Shown: positions 55,310 through 63,891 of the stretch, one piece after another
How the letters are laid out: the number at the start of each line of letters is the position of its first letter
Numbering within the stretch: position 1 is the first letter of the stretch
Source of the DNA: Tritrichomonas musculus
Taxonomy: Eukaryota; Parabasalia; Tritrichomonadida; Tritrichomonadidae
DNA length: 64,000 nucleotides
Assembly: GCA_039105265.1 (NCBI GenBank)
Contig: JAPFFF010000036.1
Span: forward strand, 496,001 to 560,000
Direction: 5' to 3'
The notes under the pieces: generated by a model
Seen by the model: the letters and a program-made list of their open reading frames with translations, nothing else
Databases searched by the model: none
What the model was told of the DNA's origin: nothing
Translations under genes and position numbers: made by a program

Positions 55310-55996
55310 ATGGAAATATTTCAACAAACAAGAAATGTTGAACCTATTTTTGCAAATTCAGACCTTGAAGAATCGATAATACAGGAAGAAGAATACTATG
55401 AAATATTGAAAAAATTTGAAACAACAATAGAAGATGATGAAATAATTAATAAAGTTGAAACAAATTCAGAAGAAGATGAAATAATCAATAGAGTTGAAAA
55501 AAGTTCCGAAGATGAAAAATCATTTTTTTTTTATAAATATGATGAAACAACAGAAGAAAATGAAATTGATAGCGATAAAAATGATACTTACCAAATGCTT
55601 GATCAAATGATCCCGATCCAATCTTTGATCAAAGCATCTGAAAAGCTATTTTCTGATGATGATTTTGATTGGATGCATGAATGTTCAGATGAATATGATT
55701 ATTATTATGATGATGATTATGAAGATGATAAAAAAGGAAGTAACATTTTAAAGCCAAATTCAAAAATAAAAATTTTGTCACAACATTCTGATTATGAAAT
55801 ACAAAGTAGTCCTGTCTCTGTTCCAATGATCAGTGAAGAGACAACAGACATAAGTGATGATGATGATAATAATCAGTTTCGGTTAAAAGTTTATGATTGG
55901 AAATCACGAGTGAAAGTGTTAGATTCTGAAACAATATTAAGTGAAATCCGAAATAAAATACATCATAAAAAGATTATGATTCACCTCTTCAATTGA
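55310..55996 (+). CDS. Acidic low-complexity hypothetical protein
   Basis: About 228 residues from ATG 55,310. Rich in Glu, Asp and Ser, with a triple repeat of EDDEIINKVE-like units near the N-terminus and an Asp/Tyr run (SDEYDYYYDDDYEDD) in the middle. There is no membrane segment and no domain I recognise; the C-terminal 60 residues are more ordered (RLKVYDWKSRVKVLDSETILSEI). It could be a regulatory or scaffold protein. It follows the two short ORFs directly. Confidence 0.5.
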   Translation: MEIFQQTRNVEPIFANSDLEESIIQEEEYYEILKKFETTIEDDEIINKVETNSEEDEIINRVEKSSEDEKSFFFYKYDETTEENEIDSDKNDTYQMLDQMIPIQSLIKASEKLFSDDDFDWMHECSDEYDYYYDDDYEDDKKGSNILKPNSKIKILSQHSDYEIQSSPVSVPMISEETTDISDDDDNNQFRLKVYDWKSRVKVLDSETILSEIRNKIHHKKIMIHLFN

Positions 55997-57379
55997 AATC
56001 AGACATTAAAGAAGCAAATCAATATGAGGTCATAAGAGTGAGGTATATTAATCCACAGAAATGAAGAAAAAAATTAAAGATTGCGCCAAAGAATTGATTG
56101 AAAACAATATAAAAGGCCCTTCAAATCATGCTCTAGTTATGTCATATAATAAAATATAAGAAGAAGAAGCAAAAAGGAAAAAGAAAGAGAGGAGAAATTG
56201 ATAATAACGATTAAGAAGAAACAGGAAATCAAAATCAAAATAAAAATCAAAAAAAAAAAAAAAAAAAAAAAAAAAGAAGGGGTTTCACTCAGGTGTCAAA
56301 TCCGCTTTTCCATTAAATACGAGAATTTGAGAGTTGATAATTATATTTATATACTATTACATATATTTAATAATAATAATACTAATTTCGTAAAAAAATA
56401 TTTAATATTTATGAATATATATATGTTTAGTTATTTTATTTTTGAGAGAAAAACTGCTTTTTCTTCAGAAAATTAACATCTTGATAGTGACTTAGATTTC
56501 TATACGATTTTATATCAGGTTTTTTATATATTGTAATATCGATTGAAGATATTATATCCAAAATATTCTTCCAAATCATATGGCCAATTTTTGTATATTT
56601 ATGTTTTCAATTTTTATAAAATTTCTGATATCAGAATTTTTTTTTTTTGAATATGACATGTTAGATGAAATGATTATTATCTCTATCAAAGCTTTACTGT
56701 TCTCCGCCTTTATTTTTAAATAGAGCCACTAAGTCTTTTTTAAAAAAATACCGACAATGTTTTGCTTTCAAAGAATAGCATTTTTTTGTCTAGTTATTAT
56801 TAATTAAAAATAAGATTCTTAGATATCTCTTGAATTTTTATCATTTATAGAGCAAGCGTTAATAATAATGGTATTATTTTACTCGGCGGCTTTTATCTAT
56901 TGCCCTTTTACAAAATTGCGAATTCTCTATCAAATATCTACTATTTTTAATCAAATGATTTAATTTATATATGCAATTATTAATAAATATCTAAATAAAC
57001 TGAATTATTCCAATATGTTAATTTTTATCGGAAAGATTTGTATAAATGCATTTGAAATAACTGCATTCCCATTTATTTTTATTCAATAATAAACAATTCC
57101 ATCAAATATTTGTATGTGGTTTTTTTTGACTCTTTTATACATCTTTTTTGTGTTAAATTGCTCATATTTTTCTTCTTCAAAATAAATTTCATCTCACATG
57201 TCCTTTTCAAAATGATCATATGTAATATTTCAAAATTGGCCATATGGAATAGATTAAAAATAATAAAAACCAATTATATGTCCATTAATAAAATAAATAT
57301 TATAATTTTAGAAAAATCCTATAGAGATTTGCAGAGTGCTGCCCCTTCTAAAAAAAAAAAAAAAAAAAAAAGAATGTAA
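55997..57379. other. Intergenic, AT-rich; poly-A tract
   Basis: About 1.4 kb with no supported gene. An A-run of about 27 bases lies at 56,249-56,275 within a Lys/Ile-coding-like stretch that probably belongs to a decayed extension of the acidic gene. A second A-run lies near 57,350-57,371. Confidence 0.55.
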
Positions 57380-57960
57380 ACTTTCGCCAAATACAATCAA
57401 ACATTGGATGAATATTTTGAAGCAAAAGATGATCAAGGTAAAAAAGAATACTTAGAAAGAGCTATTGAAAAAGATCAAAGAATTTGTGGGGCTGTCGTAA
57501 TTTGAAAATGACTGATAATGCGATATTATGCTTGGTGAGCATGGCTTTGGACTTTCCTAACATGCAAATTAAATACTTCACTTCATATCTTAATTCTAAA
57601 TATGGACCTTGTTCTGAAAAAAATGTTAAAGACTCAACTGTTTTCAGTGCAATGCGTACATTGAAATTTCCAATCAAAAAGCAGCTTTTTGTCCATCAGC
57701 GAGAAACTCAATAGGACTTAGGATATTTCGAGTAGCTTGGTCATTATTTATGGATATAATTTCTGGCCAAAATGATGTCTTAATTGGCTTCATTGACCAA
57801 GCTGCCTTAATAATGGCAGAAAAAAGTAAATTTTGTAGGGCATTTGTGAGAATCTCCGATAATAAAAAAACCCTTTCAAATTGCGTTATTTTTGTTTTAG
57901 CATGTGTTGTACCAGCTTTTGGAGTTCTTTATAAATTCTTTCCATCCGCAGTTACATAAA
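57380..57960 (+). pseudogene. DDE transposase remnant (IS630/Tc1-like)
   Basis: Pieces in different frames: FAKYNQTLDEYFEAKDDQGKKEYLERA (about 57,384), MTDNAILCLVSMALDFPNMQIKYFTSYLNSKYG (about 57,508-57,714) with a helix-turn-helix look, and IFRVAWSLFMDIISG ... LIGFIDQAALIMAEKSKFCRAFVRI (about 57,725-57,959). The last resembles the first DDE strand, where FIDE is usual and FIDQ is seen. It is missing its C-terminal half and has at least two frame changes: a dead DNA transposon gene. Confidence 0.5.
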
Positions 57961-57974
57961 ATGATTATGCAACA

Positions 57975-58140
57975 TCATCAACTTCATTAAACCACAACCA
58001 ATCTCTACTATCACCATCAAAGCATTAACACCCTACGACCAACAGTTAATAGCAAAATCATCAACTTCATTAAACCACAACTAATCTTTACTATCACCAT
58101 CAAAGCATTAACACCTTACAATCAACAGTTAATGATAACA
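57975..58140. repeat. 83-bp tandem duplication
   Basis: TCATCAACTTCATTAAACC and the following sequence through AACAGTTAAT repeat twice with a period of 83 bases and a few substitutions. Confidence 0.85.
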
Positions 58141-58441
58141 TCGTTAACCTTGTTATATCATTGATTCCATGTAATAAGTAAATTCATTGTTATCATCTGG
58201 TAATTCAATGGAAGTTTCCTTATAAGAAGAAATAGCATTTCGAAGGCCGTTAGTAGTGATAGTGGACCGGCTGGAGGGGTGATAAAAAATGACCCCCTCG
58301 TCATAGGATTTACAGACCCCAAACATCGGCGCCATGACTCAAAAAATCGCCACTTTTTCAAAATTAGCCTCCCATTTCATTCAAAAATCGGGTAGACACT
58401 TTTGAATCTTCATCTTTGAATTTACATCTTTGAACTTGTTT
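58141..58441. other. Spacer before the lineage-B Polinton end
   Basis: 300 bases. A 60-codon minus-strand frame (MAPMFGVCKSYDEGVIFYHPSS ...) has some coding character, but I cannot assign it. Confidence 0.45.
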
Positions 58442-58568
58442 AGTAGTATATATCAGTCGGTTTCCGTCGGGCTAAAGCCCACCGTCAACACGACTAATGA
58501 ATAAAAATAACAACAACGAAAAATAGAACTTTCAAAAATTTTTTATTTTTTTATCAGCAATTTATAAA

Positions 58569-58775
58569 ATGTCAAACCAAGCCGAAACATTAAGCACTCT
58601 CATTAATAGAATCAACAAAAAGCTAAAAGGATGGAGACCAGCATTAAAATACCTCTACGATAATGATGATGTTGTTGACGGAGTACTAAAAGAGATAAAT
58701 CACTTTATTGAACAACTAAAGAAATTCAACGGACCTATTGAATTAATTGCTGAACTTGAAGAACTCATTTATTAG
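58569..58775 (+). CDS. Small helical Polinton protein
   Basis: 68 residues (SNQAETLSTLINRINKKLKGWRPALKYLYDNDD ...), wholly helical by eye. First gene inside the tip. Its 3' end overlaps the convergent neighbour by 11 bases. Family unknown. Confidence 0.55.
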   Translation: MSNQAETLSTLINRINKKLKGWRPALKYLYDNDDVVDGVLKEINHFIEQLKKFNGPIELIAELEELIY

Positions 58776-58992
58776 ACAATTCATTTAATTCTTTCTCAAG
58801 TTGATGAACTTTATTTTTGAGGCTGTTGATGTCTTCGATAAGAGACTCACGAACGGCAAGACCATCAGAGCCTAACATTCCTGATTTGATATTGTTGAGA
58901 CATTGTTTGTAATCATAACACTTTTCTTTTAATCCTCGTTTGATACGTTTTAATTCTGGTATTTCTTTCTTGTATTCTGTTAGTTCACTCAT
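58765..58992 (-). CDS. Small coiled-coil Polinton protein
   Basis: 75 residues (MSELTEYKKEIPELKRIKRGLKEKCYDYKQ ... VHQLEKELNELSNK) with heptad-like spacing at both ends. It is conserved with a remnant at 42,840, which supports it as a real gene. It is divergent from the next gene with only 14 bases between starts. Confidence 0.65.
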   Translation of the reverse strand: MSELTEYKKEIPELKRIKRGLKEKCYDYKQCLNNIKSGMLGSDGLAVRESLIEDINSLKNKVHQLEKELNELSNK

Positions 58993-59006
58993 TTAATAAC
59001 AATTAA

Positions 59007-59240
59007 ATGTCTGCTATTAATCAAATGAGAACCGTTCATGATGATAAACATAAAAACCATTTCGATAGATTACAATTAACGATGCAAAAGAAGAGAACAA
59101 AAATAAACTCAGCACCGACAGTGAAATGTTATAATGAAAAAGGCAATGTATTTCATGAACCTCCACCAAAAACGACTAAATCATTAAATCATCATGATTC
59201 ACTTAATCATTCGGTGGTTGTCAGGAGCAACAACATTTAA
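59007..59240 (+). CDS. Small basic Polinton protein
   Basis: 77 residues (MSAINQMRTVHDDKHKNHFDRLQLTMQKKRTKINS ...). RTVHDDKHKNHFDRL matches RTIHDDKRMNHYDRL at 42.9 kb. His- and Lys-rich and possibly nucleic-acid binding. Its 3' end overlaps the convergent coiled-coil gene by 42 bases. Confidence 0.65.
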   Translation: MSAINQMRTVHDDKHKNHFDRLQLTMQKKRTKINSAPTVKCYNEKGNVFHEPPPKTTKSLNHHDSLNHSVVVRSNNI

Positions 59241-59675
59241 TACATATTCATTGATGACTTTTGATTGTTGGTCAACAACATTTGAAAGCTTATTGATATG
59301 TTCTTCAAGTATTTTATTTTTGTTGTTTAATTGATTGATTTGTTCAGTGAATTCATTTAATGATTCCTTTATCAATGATATATCAGCTTTGATGTTGTCG
59401 TTTTCGAGTGTTTTAGTGATTGTGTTCCCAACTTTCTTCAAATAAATGTCGCCACCACATCGTTTACCGTCTGTACAATTTCGTTTAGTGATTTTGTATT
59501 CATTGCCGTCATTAGTGATGATTTTATAAATCTTGTTCAAATAGTTAGTCGTTTGTGATTTCATTTGCTCGATATTCTTTTGATAGAACAAATTGAACTC
59601 TTCAACTGATTTAAACACTTTTGATTCATTAATGTTTTCGTTTATTACTTTAAGTTCATTAATGTTATCATTCAT
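59199..59675 (-). CDS. Polinton coiled-coil protein, copy 2
   Basis: 158 residues. The N-terminal globular part (FKSVEEFNLFYQKNIEQMKSQTTNYLNKIYKI ... RNCTDGKRCGGDIYLKKV) is conserved with 42,204-42,518. The C-terminal part is a coiled coil (SLNEFTEQINQLNNKNKILEEHINKLSNVVDQQ). Perhaps a trimeric structural protein; function unknown. Confidence 0.7.
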   Translation of the reverse strand: MNDNINELKVINENINESKVFKSVEEFNLFYQKNIEQMKSQTTNYLNKIYKIITNDGNEYKITKRNCTDGKRCGGDIYLKKVGNTITKTLENDNIKADISLIKESLNEFTEQINQLNNKNKILEEHINKLSNVVDQQSKVINEYVLNVVAPDNHRMIK

Positions 59676-59711
59676 TTATATTCATATTAAATCATTATTT
59701 TTCATTGTTTT

Positions 59712-59966
59712 TCATTTAACTTCATTCAGTATTGATTTACCAAATTTACCTACTTTGTCGACAGCATTTAAACCTGTATCAATTGCGTCAACTACTTGAC
59801 CAACACCAGGAATGAATTGTGTGATTGGTTTGACTCTGTCCATGATTTGCTTTCCAACATCAACAACTTTTGGAATTGCTTTAACTGCTTTCTGAGCGAA
59901 TGATTTAACTTTACCGCCAATTGATTTAAATGCGTTCTTGATTTTGTTGAATATACCTACACCCAT
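59712..59966 (-). CDS. Small basic amphipathic Polinton protein, copy 2
   Basis: 84 residues (MGVGIFNKIKNAFKSIGGKVKSFAQKAVKAIPKVVDVGK ... FIPGVGQVVDAIDTGLNAVDKVGK). Amphipathic basic helices, then a Gly/Val segment. It resembles pVI-like virion proteins in position beside the major capsid gene and in composition. Divergent from the capsid gene, with 49 bases between starts. Confidence 0.7.
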   Translation of the reverse strand: MGVGIFNKIKNAFKSIGGKVKSFAQKAVKAIPKVVDVGKQIMDRVKPITQFIPGVGQVVDAIDTGLNAVDKVGKFGKSILNEVK

Positions 59967-60015
59967 AATTTAATTGATGATAAAAGTGATTTATTTCCTT
60001 TTTATTCAATCATAA

Positions 60016-62088
60016 ATGTTATACAGAAACGAAAGAGCTCATAACCTTCGAACAGAAACGGGAAACGTTCTTCATGCATTTGAAGAGATGAGAAACATGA
60101 TTAATGTTAATGACGGTACACGTTCATTTTCATTTAGAACTGTTGACTGTCATGACCAACCAGCTCCGTTTACAGCTGGTCAATATTCGCAAATCAGTTT
60201 AACACATCCTGACCACTTCGTCAGTGATATTGATAAAGGTTTCTTAACATTTCACGTTAAATTGGATTTATCATTGAACACAGATATGAGTAAATTAAAC
60301 GCCATCGATGACCCCAACAACTTGTACAAACTGTTTGTCGGTTTCAAATCATCAAACCAATTGTTTGACAGGTTAGAGATTCTTCATAATAATGTCAATG
60401 TCGGATACCAACAGAATGAATGCATTCGTGAAGGCTTCTTGTATTCATCAGTTAAACCAGAAGCCGAGAAGAAACGCCGCAGATTTGTTCATTCATTGTG
60501 GGAAAACATTAGCAACTATTCACAGACACATGCAGGAGCTTATGTTAATTTGAATTCATTTAAGAACACAGGAAGAAGCGAAGTCGAATTTGATTTGAAT
60601 GTTCCTTTTGATGATTTGCTTGCTTTACAAGCATTTGATTTATTCCCTAACGGAATCATTGGTGATTTATCAATTCGTTTTCAAGTCAGTCCCGCTGGTC
60701 TTGTTTGGGCAGTATTAGACCCTTTCACAGTTGCAGAAGCGAAAGTATTTCTTGAAGATAATGATTCAATATCTATGGATGAATTAGATAGATTAAAGGA
60801 AATCAAAGCCCGTGGACATCTTCGTCATCAATTCACACAAATCGGTAATCAAGCAGTGATTCCAGGTCCAGGAACTCCGTCACCAGACCCATCACCAACA
60901 CCAACACCTGTACCACCATCACCATCACCTGACCCATCACCAGAAGAAGAAGATAAGCCAGACCCATCACCATCACCTGACCCAACACCAGCACCAATCA
61001 AATATAAACTCACTTATAGGCTTGGTGAACAATATAACTTTGGAAGCGATGGTTCATATACTTATGATGATATTGCAACAGACCTTTCAATGTATTTCAG
61101 TTATACAGCAGAAGAGTTCGCAAAATTAGACCTCAAACCAACAGCAACTGATGAAGAAATTTGTTTAGCAAATCCCGATTACACAAAGCCATCATTGACA
61201 CACAACGACGGAAAGTATTATGTTTGGCAAATTGAGAAAACAGTTGCTAAATCAGCTCTCAGAGTTGTTAATGAATATCATGATGCAAGAGCTCAATTAT
61301 TGAAAGAAACTTATTCTGCTCAAACAGCAACATTAACAGTTAATCGAATGACCATCACAGCTTGTAAATCTAATATGCAAGGCTTTGGTGTTTGTGAAGC
61401 TACAAGACAAGGAATTGAAGACATTTTAAGACAAGGTTTAATCATTCCTTCACAAAAAGTTGATTATCATGCTTTCCCAATCGCTCCAGCAGCAAACGGA
61501 ATCAAGTCAACATTGAATATTCCATTAATCAATGCAACTAATTTATCAATCATGTTTCCAAAGCATCATAATGATTTAACAGTCTTTGAAAATCCAGTTT
61601 ATCAAAACTGTTTCTTGAATATTGGTGGAAAGAACTTCCCAGACGAAAACGTTTCAACTATTGGTGCACGATTCTTTGAAAATCAATTAACGGCTGGTGA
61701 TTTAGATGCAATCACTCTTTCATGCACAAAGGAATTTGAAGACTCAATGACAATGCCAAAGAATGACGCGAACGGAAAGAGATACAAGAATACAATTAGT
61801 GATGCAACATCATTTGTATTCAATATTCAAACTGAACGAGCAAGTGCAGGATATTGTTATGACGGACTTGATGGAGGTTTTGGAAACGTTCAGATACAAG
61901 TTAATGGAATGCCTATCTATACAGGAGCTGATGATACATATTACAATGTTGTTGAGCCAGATGGAACCATCACCAGACCACCACCAACACAATTATTCAT
62001 CACTCGTGATACTTATTTCAAACTATCATTAGAAGGTCTTGAATATCATGATGATTCAACGCCAGAAGGTTCACAAGCAAATGAATAA
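60016..62088 (+). CDS. Polinton major capsid protein, lineage B (whole)
   Basis: 690 residues. Conserved blocks shared with the fossil copy at 41 kb: FSFRTVDCHDQPAPF, FLTFHVKLDLSLNTD, EKKRRRFVHSLWEN, DLNVPFDDLLALQAFDLFPNG. A proline-rich hinge at about residues 283-328 is built from PSPDP and PTPTP units. The second domain has LTVNRMTITACKSNMQGFGVCE, NLSIMFPKHHNDLTVFENP and CFLNIGGKNFPDE. Polinton capsids of this size are double jelly-roll proteins; the fold is known for the family, and its assignment to this sequence is inferred from context and homology. The start is preceded by TCATAA, an initiator-like motif fused to the ATG. Confidence 0.82.
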   Translation: MLYRNERAHNLRTETGNVLHAFEEMRNMINVNDGTRSFSFRTVDCHDQPAPFTAGQYSQISLTHPDHFVSDIDKGFLTFHVKLDLSLNTDMSKLNAIDDPNNLYKLFVGFKSSNQLFDRLEILHNNVNVGYQQNECIREGFLYSSVKPEAEKKRRRFVHSLWENISNYSQTHAGAYVNLNSFKNTGRSEVEFDLNVPFDDLLALQAFDLFPNGIIGDLSIRFQVSPAGLVWAVLDPFTVAEAKVFLEDNDSISMDELDRLKEIKARGHLRHQFTQIGNQAVIPGPGTPSPDPSPTPTPVPPSPSPDPSPEEEDKPDPSPSPDPTPAPIKYKLTYRLGEQYNFGSDGSYTYDDIATDLSMYFSYTAEEFAKLDLKPTATDEEICLANPDYTKPSLTHNDGKYYVWQIEKTVAKSALRVVNEYHDARAQLLKETYSAQTATLTVNRMTITACKSNMQGFGVCEATRQGIEDILRQGLIIPSQKVDYHAFPIAPAANGIKSTLNIPLINATNLSIMFPKHHNDLTVFENPVYQNCFLNIGGKNFPDENVSTIGARFFENQLTAGDLDAITLSCTKEFEDSMTMPKNDANGKRYKNTISDATSFVFNIQTERASAGYCYDGLDGGFGNVQIQVNGMPIYTGADDTYYNVVEPDGTITRPPPTQLFITRDTYFKLSLEGLEYHDDSTPEGSQANE

Positions 62089-62148
62089 AAATAATGAATT
62101 AATTTCATGATTAATTTTTTAAATTGATTTTTTATTTTTGTTTCATAA

Positions 62149-62724
62149 ATGACCGAACAAGCAGCTGAGTTTGTACAATTAAAAGGCTTTGATGATTATG
62201 AAATATTGTCTGTCTATCCATTTACAATCAGACGAAAAGACAATCATCTTGAAGTTAAAGAACATAACAGTGTAGACGGATATCCAAGAGTTCATTTGAA
62301 CTCAAAAACATATTTCAAGCATAGAATAATTGCACTTCAATTTATTCCAAATGATGACCCAGAGCACAAGGACCAAGTTGACCATAAAAATAGAATAAGA
62401 AATGATTATGATATTGATAACCTTTTTTGGTGCACTCAAAGCACAAATCAAATGAATAAAGGCTCAAATAATGGCATCAAATATGAATATGTTGATGAGA
62501 TATCTGATGAAGCAACAGTTATAAATGAATACAACGGGTATGAATTCGAAAATTATTTCTATCATGAAAACAAGTTTTATTATTACAATGGATTGAGTTA
62601 TCGAATATTACATATTAATGAAGATAAGAGAACTCGAGCACTTTATGTTAATCTAATGAATACAGAAGGAAAACGAGTTCGAATTTATATAAACAAATTC
62701 AAGAAATTGTATGAAGTTGAATAA
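62149..62724 (+). CDS. HNH endonuclease (NUMOD/HNH_3 type) in the Polinton
   Basis: 191 residues. An NUMOD-like opening (DYEILSVYPFTIRRK) and a Y-x-H-region (GYPRVHLNSKTYFKHRIIALQFIP) lead to the HNH core HKDQVDHKNRIRNDYDIDNLFWCTQSTNQMNK, with VDH and the two Asn-containing strands. The C-terminal half is an additional beta-rich part with no assignment. Such proteins cut DNA and often act as homing endonucleases. It lies 60 bases after the capsid stop, with TCATAA before its ATG. Confidence 0.85.
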   Translation: MTEQAAEFVQLKGFDDYEILSVYPFTIRRKDNHLEVKEHNSVDGYPRVHLNSKTYFKHRIIALQFIPNDDPEHKDQVDHKNRIRNDYDIDNLFWCTQSTNQMNKGSNNGIKYEYVDEISDEATVINEYNGYEFENYFYHENKFYYYNGLSYRILHINEDKRTRALYVNLMNTEGKRVRIYINKFKKLYEVE

Positions 62725-62811
62725 AAGAATTGATTTCATTAAATAATCATTTTGCTTTGCAAAAGGGAACAGAGTTCCTTCATAAATTAATGCTTTATTT
62801 TTGCGATTCAA

Positions 62812-63891
62812 ATGAATGAATCAATCAACTATCCTTTCAAATCTAAATACAAATACATCAAAGACACGGGCATTAAAACTGAGCCATATATACCAGATTA
62901 CCAATTGAAAACAGTAAAGAAACTATCAAAACCTGACTTCTCATTTGAGCCGTACGCATACGAGATGGATATAATGTTTGCGTTAAACAAAGCTTATCTT
63001 GTTCTTATCAATGTAAACACCAAATACTTAATTGTTGAACCAATTGATTACAAATCTGTGTTTTATGTAATCAAAGTAATTGATAAACTAGTCAATAAAA
63101 GGAATATCAGAATTGAAACAATTAAATGTGATGGTGAAAAGGCTTTCATATCAAATGCATTCAAAAGTTATTGCAACGGTGAAGAGCAAAGATATCAATT
63201 AGACAAACATACAATTAAATTCAAAGCACCAAACAAAATAAAGTTAATCATTGATGATTCACCTTTCACAAATGCACATAAATGTGTTGATGCCGTAATC
63301 AGAACATTACGAAATGCTTTCGGTGAATCACAACAACGAATGACAAACAATGTATTGATACAACAAACGGTTGAATGGTACAATAACACGCCTCATGCAT
63401 CTCTTCGTTTATTGAATCCTTTATACACATCATCTGACGAAGAAACCGATGAATACCTTGACAAACGACAATCAAAATACATTTATCTAACACCTCAACA
63501 GATGCAAGATGACCGCGACTTTGAATGGAAATACATAAGAGCCAAATCAATGCAATTGAAAGAGATTCAACAAAAACAACGATTTAAAGGTCTTCTGTCA
63601 TACAAGCCCAAAAATATAATATTCATTCACACCGATTACGGAAAAACAGAAAAGAAACATGAAAAGCGAAGAAGAGTATTCAATGAACTTGCTGAATTCA
63701 TTTGTTATAAATCAGGAAACGTTAAATGTAAACTATTAAATCCTTTACGTCAAACTAACAAAACACAGAAGAATAAAACAATAATAACTGTACCAATCAT
63801 GTACACAAAATATGTTTGTTCGTCAATAGATGCTTTGAATGATGATTATAAAATATTCTTTTTGACTTATAAAACGCAAAATGAAAGCTAA
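62812..63891 (+). CDS. Polinton integrase, lineage B
   Basis: 359 residues. The retroviral-type integrase core spans about residues 35-205: SFEPYAYEMDIMFA (first Asp), TKYLIVEPID, IKCDGEKAFISNAF (second Asp), KCVDAVIRTLRNAFG, then TVEWYNNTPHASL, the usual ring of the integrase fold. The C-terminal 150 residues are basic. It is clearly a different lineage from the integrase at 50.8 kb. It would catalyse insertion of the element and possibly of satellites sharing its termini. Its last bases overlap the start of the next gene. Confidence 0.85.
   Translation: MNESINYPFKSKYKYIKDTGIKTEPYIPDYQLKTVKKLSKPDFSFEPYAYEMDIMFALNKAYLVLINVNTKYLIVEPIDYKSVFYVIKVIDKLVNKRNIRIETIKCDGEKAFISNAFKSYCNGEEQRYQLDKHTIKFKAPNKIKLIIDDSPFTNAHKCVDAVIRTLRNAFGESQQRMTNNVLIQQTVEWYNNTPHASLRLLNPLYTSSDEETDEYLDKRQSKYIYLTPQQMQDDRDFEWKYIRAKSMQLKEIQQKQRFKGLLSYKPKNIIFIHTDYGKTEKKHEKRRRVFNELAEFICYKSGNVKCKLLNPLRQTNKTQKNKTIITVPIMYTKYVCSSIDALNDDYKIFFLTYKTQNES

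Noticed and set aside
57079-57379. Overlapping frames of 64 and 89 residues in the 57-kb spacer
   Set aside because: AT-driven low-complexity frames with no family resemblance.
58153-58361. Minus-strand frames just outside the lineage-B tip as a gene
   Set aside because: Two overlapping frames compete, neither has a recognisable domain, and the stretch is short; left as unassigned.
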